Origin: Paenibacillus sp. MBLB1832
Lineage (GTDB): Bacteria; Bacillota; Bacilli; Paenibacillales; NBRC-103111
Assembly: GCF_032271945.1 (NCBI RefSeq)
Contig: NZ_CP130319.1
Coordinates: 1,197,001 to 1,261,000, forward strand
Reading direction: 5' to 3'
DNA: 64,000 nt
Below, in pieces: positions 63,993-64,000 of the stretch (its first letter is position 1; every line of letters begins with the position of its first letter). The position numbers and the translations under genes are program-made. The notes beneath the pieces were generated by a model. That model did not search any database. It had not been told where the DNA came from and saw only the letters and a program-made list of their open reading frames with translations.

Positions 63993-64000
63993 GCTGACAG
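63985..64000 (+). CDS. ureD: Probable start of ureD/ureH (3' partial)
   Basis: ATG 63985 overlaps the ureG stop (TAG 63990-63992) and reads Met-Pro-Arg-Leu-Thr before the window ends. UreD (UreH) normally follows ureG in this order and completes the UreDFG maturation complex. Called from position and coupling only; sequence is too short for a domain call. Confidence 0.5.

Noticed and set aside
1..64000. CRISPR array, tRNA or rRNA genes
   Set aside because: No regularly spaced identical repeats, and no cloverleaf or rRNA-like sequence was seen by eye. A tRNAscan/Infernal run would be needed to be certain.

Overview
The window looks like a chromosomal segment of a Paenibacillus-type endospore-forming Bacillota. 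The evidence is two alpha/beta small acid-soluble spore proteins, GerQ, YlbJ, YunB, a LytH-like endopeptidase, a short Spo0E-like phosphatase, AGGAGG-type ribosome sites with frequent GTG/TTG starts, a T-box leader before trpS, and Bacillus-like neighbourhoods (yunB/lytH, lipA-yutD). The species cannot be fixed from the sequence alone.

Bases 1-13760 are a pectin/plant cell wall locus. It holds a 5'-cut GH28 protein, a double beta-helix lyase-like protein with a fibronectin III tail, a two-permease plus lipoprotein sugar ABC transporter of the LplB/YtcP type, a membrane AraC regulator, and an alpha/beta hydrolase. The right side, about 11.75-13.76 kb, is a gene graveyard with fragments of a glycosyltransferase, a CaiB/BaiF CoA transferase, a GH105 rhamnogalacturonyl hydrolase and a GH51 arabinofuranosidase.

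Bases 13.8-20.7 kb carry a KtrB-type K+ channel subunit, two TerD proteins and a TerC protein, a frameshifted pentapeptide-repeat gene, a HAD nucleotidase and an IS1595-type transposase flanked by a dispersed repeat. Bases 20.8-32.8 kb carry sporulation genes (yunB, lytH-like, ylbJ), nickel-pincer cofactor genes larE-larB-larC1 with the larC C-terminal half as a separate convergent gene, then lipA, yutD, NAD kinase, a PilZ protein and an alpha-glucan phosphorylase.

Bases 33-46 kb are mixed housekeeping: truncated haemoglobin, DUF2225, a diguanylate cyclase, YycC, an M3 oligopeptidase, a chemotaxis receptor, and a Fur-box-flanked siderophore ABC importer. Bases 44.5-54.2 kb hold the SASP genes, an RNase H, ilvD, a His-rich permease, trpS (T-box controlled and frameshifted near its end), a YfhP-like membrane protein, gerQ and an orphan response regulator.

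Bases 54.3-64 kb form a nitrogen island. The urea importer urtABCDE runs leftwards and urease ureABC-FG(D) runs rightwards, divergent around two perfect GlnR/TnrA-type boxes. Urea would be imported, hydrolysed by nickel urease, and matured by UreF/UreG/UreD. No ureE is present: the 560 bases between ureC and ureF hold two families of palindromic repeats instead.
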